In this document: positions 60,867 to 64,000 of the stretch, piece after piece
Layout: each line of letters starts with the position of its first letter
Position numbering within the stretch: position 1 is the first letter of the stretch
Assembly: GCA_965261105.1 (NCBI GenBank)
Contig: CBDHCM010000006.1
Coordinates: 1,178,001 to 1,242,000, forward strand
Source of the DNA: Aldehydirespirator sp965261105
Lineage (GTDB): Bacteria; Actinomycetota; Acidimicrobiia; Acidimicrobiales; Aldehydirespiratoraceae
Direction: 5' to 3'
DNA length: 64,000 nt
The notes under the pieces: model-generated
Database searches by the model: none
Told to the model about the DNA's origin: nothing
Seen by the model: only the letters and a program-made list of their open reading frames with translations
Translations under genes and position numbers: made by a program

Positions 60867-61892
60867 TCACCGCAGGCGCAGGGTCCTGACCAGGCGGGCG
60901 CGCAAGCGCCCCGGCAGAGCCGCCAGCAGATCGCGTGTGCGGATGCTCTCGAGGCGCTTGCTGGGCCCCCCGCCGTACTCGAAGTGCGCGTCGGCCAGCC
61001 GGCGGGCTGCTGAACCGTCAAGTACGAACGGCCGGCGAGCCAGCTTGTCGATCACCTTGGCCCGGTTGCGGTACCAGTCCTGACGGTTGGCCTCGGTCTC
61101 GGAATTGCCGCTGTCGCTGCGGCGGTACAGCGAGGTGACCTCATCCACGCAGTGAACCCCGAGCAGCAGAGAAGCTCGGACCAGCAGATCCCAGTCCTCG
61201 CAGACCGTCAGCTCCTCGTCGAAACGCAGGCCGAGGCTATTGAGCGCTTGCCTCGGCAGCGCCAGCGAGCAGATCGGCGTTTCACTGTACGCGAAATGCG
61301 CGAGTTGATCGAACGTCGCCGGGTATACGTACTCCACAGGCCCGGCTGGGGTCTGCGCCGCCGCCGTGCCACCGGTCAGCCAGGGCTGGCGCGCCGTGCG
61401 GGCGCGGATGATCTGGCCCGGGGCGTCGGCCGCGCCACGTGCGAACACCGCCAGCCAGTTCGGCTCGGCCAAGTCGTCGTCGTCGAGGAAGCACACGTAG
61501 TCGCCGTCGGCGGCATCGAGGCCGGCATTGAGCGGCCGGCTGCGGGTGCCGCCGGCGCCGACTGCCAGAACCCGGCAGTCGGCTGGCGCGGCGCCTGAAG
61601 CCGCAGCCTCGTTCAACTCGGCCTCTACCGCGGCCGCGACCTCGGCGGCGGCGTGGACGCTCACGATCGTGCCGAACTGGGTCCACGTCTGCGCGGCCAG
61701 CGATCGAACGGCTTCCAGCAGAGCGCGGCGGCGGCGGCCCTGAGTGCGCACGATCACCGTGAACGTCGGCACGGCCGGTGCCGGTGCCACCAGCGGCGCC
61801 AACTGCTCCGACTCCCGCAGATCCACCCCCAACGTGCGCAGCAGGCTGGCCAGAGGCGCCGGCGCCGCGCCGCCGTCGGCGGGTTGACTCAT
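60867..61892 (-). CDS. GT2-family glycosyltransferase
   Basis: A 341-residue enzyme with an N-terminal GT2 fold: FTVIVRTQGRRRRALLEAVR, GLDAADGDYVCFLDDDDLAE (metal-binding DDDD region) and LTVCEDWDLLVRASLLLGV (acceptor-site ED). The C-terminal part is basic and would contact the membrane. It belongs to the same broad family as the large glycosyltransferases. The start at 61892 (MSQPADGG) is preferred; a longer frame is open to 61994. Confidence 0.85.
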   Translation of the reverse strand: MSQPADGGAAPAPLASLLRTLGVDLRESEQLAPLVAPAPAVPTFTVIVRTQGRRRRALLEAVRSLAAQTWTQFGTIVSVHAAAEVAAAVEAELNEAAASGAAPADCRVLAVGAGGTRSRPLNAGLDAADGDYVCFLDDDDLAEPNWLAVFARGAADAPGQIIRARTARQPWLTGGTAAAQTPAGPVEYVYPATFDQLAHFAYSETPICSLALPRQALNSLGLRFDEELTVCEDWDLLVRASLLLGVHCVDEVTSLYRRSDSGNSETEANRQDWYRNRAKVIDKLARRPFVLDGSAARRLADAHFEYGGGPSKRLESIRTRDLLAALPGRLRARLVRTLRLR

Positions 61893-62013
61893 GCCAGTGC
61901 AGGCTAGCGGCCTGCCCACTGGACGTTCGCGCTCGTGTTGAGCGGCGTTGGGCTCATGCTGCCTGTCTGGTTGGGAGTTCCCGGCGGTGGCCACTTCGCT
62001 TGCGGTTCACGGA

Positions 62014-63114
62014 TCAGCCCGCGCTGATGGCCAGCCGGTACAGGTCGATCAGGCCGTCGGCGGTCCGCTCCCAGGTGTAGCCGGCGGCTCTGGCCCGGCC
62101 GCGGGCTCCCAGCTCTGCCGCCAGCTGCTGGTCGGCCAGCACCCGCTGCAGCGAGCCGGCCAGTGCGTCAGCATCTCCCGCCTCGGCGTACAGCGCAGCG
62201 TTGCCGGCCACCTCCGGGATGGCCGAGGCCGGCGTGGTCACGACGGGCCGGCCGGCCGACATGGCCTCGAGGGGAACCAGACCGAAGCCCTCGTAGAGCG
62301 ATGGGTAGGCGACCGCCGCGGCCTGCTCTATCAGCGCGGCGCGGGCGCCGTCGTCCACCCAGCCCAGGCGCAGGATGCGGTCGCGGTGGGGGCTGCGGCC
62401 GATGGCCTCGGCGAGGTCGCCGGAAGCGTTGCCGTCGGGGCCGGCATGGACGAGGCGCAGATCGCGGTGCTGGGGGGCCAATGCGTCGAAGGCGGCGACC
62501 AGCGTGGCAAGTCCCTTGCGGCGGTCGGCTGTGCCCAGAGCCAGCACGTAGGGCGAGCCGGGTGCCGGATGCGGCCCTGCCGGTGGAAGGCGAACCCCCA
62601 AGGGCACGGCCACCACCCGGTGAGGCTCGATCCGGTAGATGTCGCGGACCTCTGAGGCCACATGCTCGGAGTCGGTGTGGATCCAGGCGCCTGCTCGCAC
62701 CGCGGCCCGAACCGACCGCCGGTGGGCGCGCCCGCCGCGGCCGCAGATCGGCGGGCCGCGCTCGAAGCTGACGTCGTGCACCGACACCACCGCCGCGGCC
62801 CGCGACGTGGGCGGCACCCTGTAGTTGGGCCCGTGCACGACATCGGCCCTTCCGGCGAACCACTCCAGACGGGGAACGGACAGGCCGTCCCAGAGCCACC
62901 TGACCGCTCCCGTGGGTATGCGGCCCGGCACCTCGTGTACCTCGTCCGCGACATCGGCGGGCAGCCAACCGCGTCCCCGTCCCCGCCAGATCGCGTTGAA
63001 CGCCGACACTCGCATGCCCGGCCTTGCGGCCAGGGCTCGAAGCACTTCGGCGGTGAACACGCCGATCCCCGTGCGCGGCAGCAGCAGCGCGGTGGCGTCG
63101 ACGGCCAGCCTCAC
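62014..63114 (-). CDS. GT4-family glycosyltransferase (mannosyltransferase-like)
   Basis: A 366-residue GT-B enzyme. The N-terminal Rossmann domain includes LPRTGIGVFTAEVLRAL. The C-terminal domain has YVLALGTADRRKGLATLV and PSLYEGFGLVPLEAMSAGRP, the E-x7-E nucleotide-sugar motif of GT4, followed by VAGNAALYAEAGDADALA. It likely adds a mannose-like sugar from a GDP- or UDP-donor (inference). GTG start at 63114. It is 121 bp upstream of, and co-oriented with, the GT2 gene. Confidence 0.9.
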   Translation of the reverse strand: MRLAVDATALLLPRTGIGVFTAEVLRALAARPGMRVSAFNAIWRGRGRGWLPADVADEVHEVPGRIPTGAVRWLWDGLSVPRLEWFAGRADVVHGPNYRVPPTSRAAAVVSVHDVSFERGPPICGRGGRAHRRSVRAAVRAGAWIHTDSEHVASEVRDIYRIEPHRVVAVPLGVRLPPAGPHPAPGSPYVLALGTADRRKGLATLVAAFDALAPQHRDLRLVHAGPDGNASGDLAEAIGRSPHRDRILRLGWVDDGARAALIEQAAAVAYPSLYEGFGLVPLEAMSAGRPVVTTPASAIPEVAGNAALYAEAGDADALAGSLQRVLADQQLAAELGARGRARAAGYTWERTADGLIDLYRLAISAG

Positions 63115-63163
63115 GCGCTCACTCTTGTGGCTAGTAGCTGCACGCCGACAGTATTAGTTCATT

Positions 63164-63349
63164 GGTCGCGGTAGCCGCTGGGTTCCTCACGGGGCTGCAA
63201 CCTCGTTCCCTTTCAGGTTGATGGTGGCGGGGGTGCTGGTCGCGGTAGCCGCTGGGTTCCTCACGGGGCTGCAACCTCGTTCCCTTTCAGGTTGATGGTG
63301 GCGGGGGTGCTGGTCGCGGTAGCCGCTGGGTTCCTCACCGGGCTGCAAC
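63164..63349. repeat. Three 38-bp repeats with two identical 36-bp spacers (CRISPR-like mini-array)
   Basis: Repeats at 63164-63201, 63238-63275 and 63312-63349 (begin GGTCGCGGTAGCCGCTGG, end GGGCTGCAAC); the last has one substitution. The spacers at 63202-63237 and 63276-63311 are identical to each other. Spacing and a degenerate terminal repeat look CRISPR-like, but identical spacers and no cas gene in the window fit tandem duplication equally well. Confidence 0.6.
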
Positions 63350-63379
63350 ACACAGGATATCATGAATTATATTGTTGCA

Positions 63380-63394
63380 TATTGCAGTGCAATA
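63380..63394. promoter_or_regulatory. Perfect inverted repeat upstream of the Panacea-type gene (operator candidate)
   Basis: TATTGCA and TGCAATA flank a single G in an AT-rich stretch (63351-63400) 56 bp before the start codon. This is the expected form of an operator for an autoregulated antitoxin; binding is inferred. Confidence 0.4.
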
Positions 63395-63449
63395 GTCTAT
63401 CGTCCAACTCAGATGCGGGAGTTCGGCGCAGATCAAGGGGGTGCTGGAG

Positions 63450-64000
63450 ATGGCGAGGGTCTCGGAAGTATCCGAGGCGAGGATCGAGCAGCCGGCTGTC
63501 TCGTCGGCCGCGGCGGTGGCAGCCGACATACGGCGGCGGATCCCCGACGCGGACGATGCGCTGGTGCACAAGCTGCTGTACTTCGTGCAGGGCACGCACT
63601 TGCAGTGGGAGCGCAGGCCGGCCTTCGAGGAGGAGACCGAGGCCTGGCCGCAGGGGCCGGTGGTGGCCAGCCTTTGGCACGCCGAGGCCGACCGTCGACC
63701 GGCACGCATTCGGGAGCCGCTGCCGGAGTCGGTGCACAACGTCGTCACCAACGTGTTGGCCCACGAGCGCCACAGCGGCTGCACGGAGTTCTTCGACGAC
63801 ATCCCCGAGCCCGATCCCTGGCACCGCGTCACCGACGGAGGCCGCAACGTCACCAACCAGCTGATCCCCAAGCAGCTGCTGATCGAGTATTTCGACATAG
63901 AGAGCCCCTTGCTGATCCGGCTGCGTGCGTCCGTCGCCGCCGAGCGCATCGCCGCCGGGATCGAAGACCGGCCCTTCGTCCCCGACCCCCCAGGCGCGCT
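63450..64000 (+). CDS. Panacea-domain (DUF4065, SocA-like) antitoxin, 3' end beyond window
   Basis: At least 183 residues are visible. The segment DDALVHKLLYFVQGTHLQWE, followed by FEEETEAWPQGPVVASLWHA, is the signature of the Panacea/DUF4065 domain, found in antitoxins that neutralise diverse toxins (established for the PanAT class). No start-to-end toxin is visible; it may lie immediately downstream or be fused beyond the edge. A GTG at 63441 is an alternative start. The AT-rich upstream region contains a perfect inverted repeat. The 38-bp repeat array ends 100 bp upstream. Confidence 0.72.
   Translation, partial: MARVSEVSEARIEQPAVSSAAAVAADIRRRIPDADDALVHKLLYFVQGTHLQWERRPAFEEETEAWPQGPVVASLWHAEADRRPARIREPLPESVHNVVTNVLAHERHSGCTEFFDDIPEPDPWHRVTDGGRNVTNQLIPKQLLIEYFDIESPLLIRLRASVAAERIAAGIEDRPFVPDPPGA

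Noticed and set aside
63164..63349. Calling this a functional CRISPR array
   Set aside because: Only two spacers, identical to one another, and no cas gene within reach; kept as a repeat with CRISPR-like geometry.

Overview
High-GC (roughly 65-70%) actinobacterial chromosome. GTG starts are frequent, and adjacent genes often share ATGA/GTGA overlaps. The S-layer-like repeats of the form 'GC(A/S)xDPLRYCP...VTRAQMA(S/T)FL' in two secreted proteins, beside Ku/LigD-type end-joining genes and a lipoate/2-oxoacid dehydrogenase block, suggest a member of the Acidimicrobiia. This is an inference from protein style; no rRNA or tRNA gene was recognised.

Layout. (1) 1-9936, minus strand: a defence-type island related to the Dpd (7-deazaguanine-in-DNA) systems. 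It holds an SNF2-type helicase running off the left edge (DpdE-like), a DpdA-like transglycosylase flanked by two paralogous DGQHR (DpdB/DndB-like) proteins, a DUF6884-like protein, and a separate DGQHR + HNH-nuclease pair. Its right edge abuts a RHH antitoxin whose overlapping toxin gene is reduced to a stub (9952-10271). (2) 10349-17344: housekeeping genes, namely a TIGR01777-type epimerase, a LapA-like protein, Lpd, an E2 acyltransferase, a LipB-LipA fusion and a membrane protein. (3) 17457-18769: a truncated lipoprotein, an ISL3 transposase remnant and a complete VapBC pair. (4) 18919-25168: Ku, LigD-type polymerase, leucyl aminopeptidase, a phosphotransferase, a hypothetical protein and a sirtuin. 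(5) 25397-27698, minus strand: a compact operon of XRE regulator, unknown protein, and a fusion of a HEXXH metallopeptidase with a dCTP-deaminase domain. It looks like an undescribed stress or defence module.

(6) 27863-53210: a rhodanese-MoeB protein, then a large cell-surface polysaccharide region. This holds a flippase, three related large glycosyltransferases (two with duplicated GT2 domains), a membrane glycosyltransferase, a PP-loop protein, an O-antigen-ligase-like protein, two ABC-2 exporters (Wzm/Wzt type), a GT2, an initiating sugar transferase, a SpoIID/S-layer protein, a methyltransferase and a secreted GH16 hydrolase with S-layer repeats. (7) 53663-59163: a two-gene ATPase module, a DUF4143 AAA ATPase overlapping a 1409-residue NACHT-like NTPase with a C-terminal PD-(D/E)xK-like motif, probably antiphage. 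(8) 59298-63114: a second O-antigen-ligase-like gene and two glycosyltransferases. (9) 63164-64000: a three-unit 38-bp repeat array with two identical spacers, followed by the start of a Panacea-type antitoxin gene.

How they fit together: the central part builds, decorates and exports a surface polysaccharide and displays it with S-layer-type proteins. It is bracketed by several separate defence or toxin-antitoxin modules (Dpd-like island, VapBC, metallopeptidase-Dcd operon, NACHT module, Panacea), as is typical of variable chromosomal regions.
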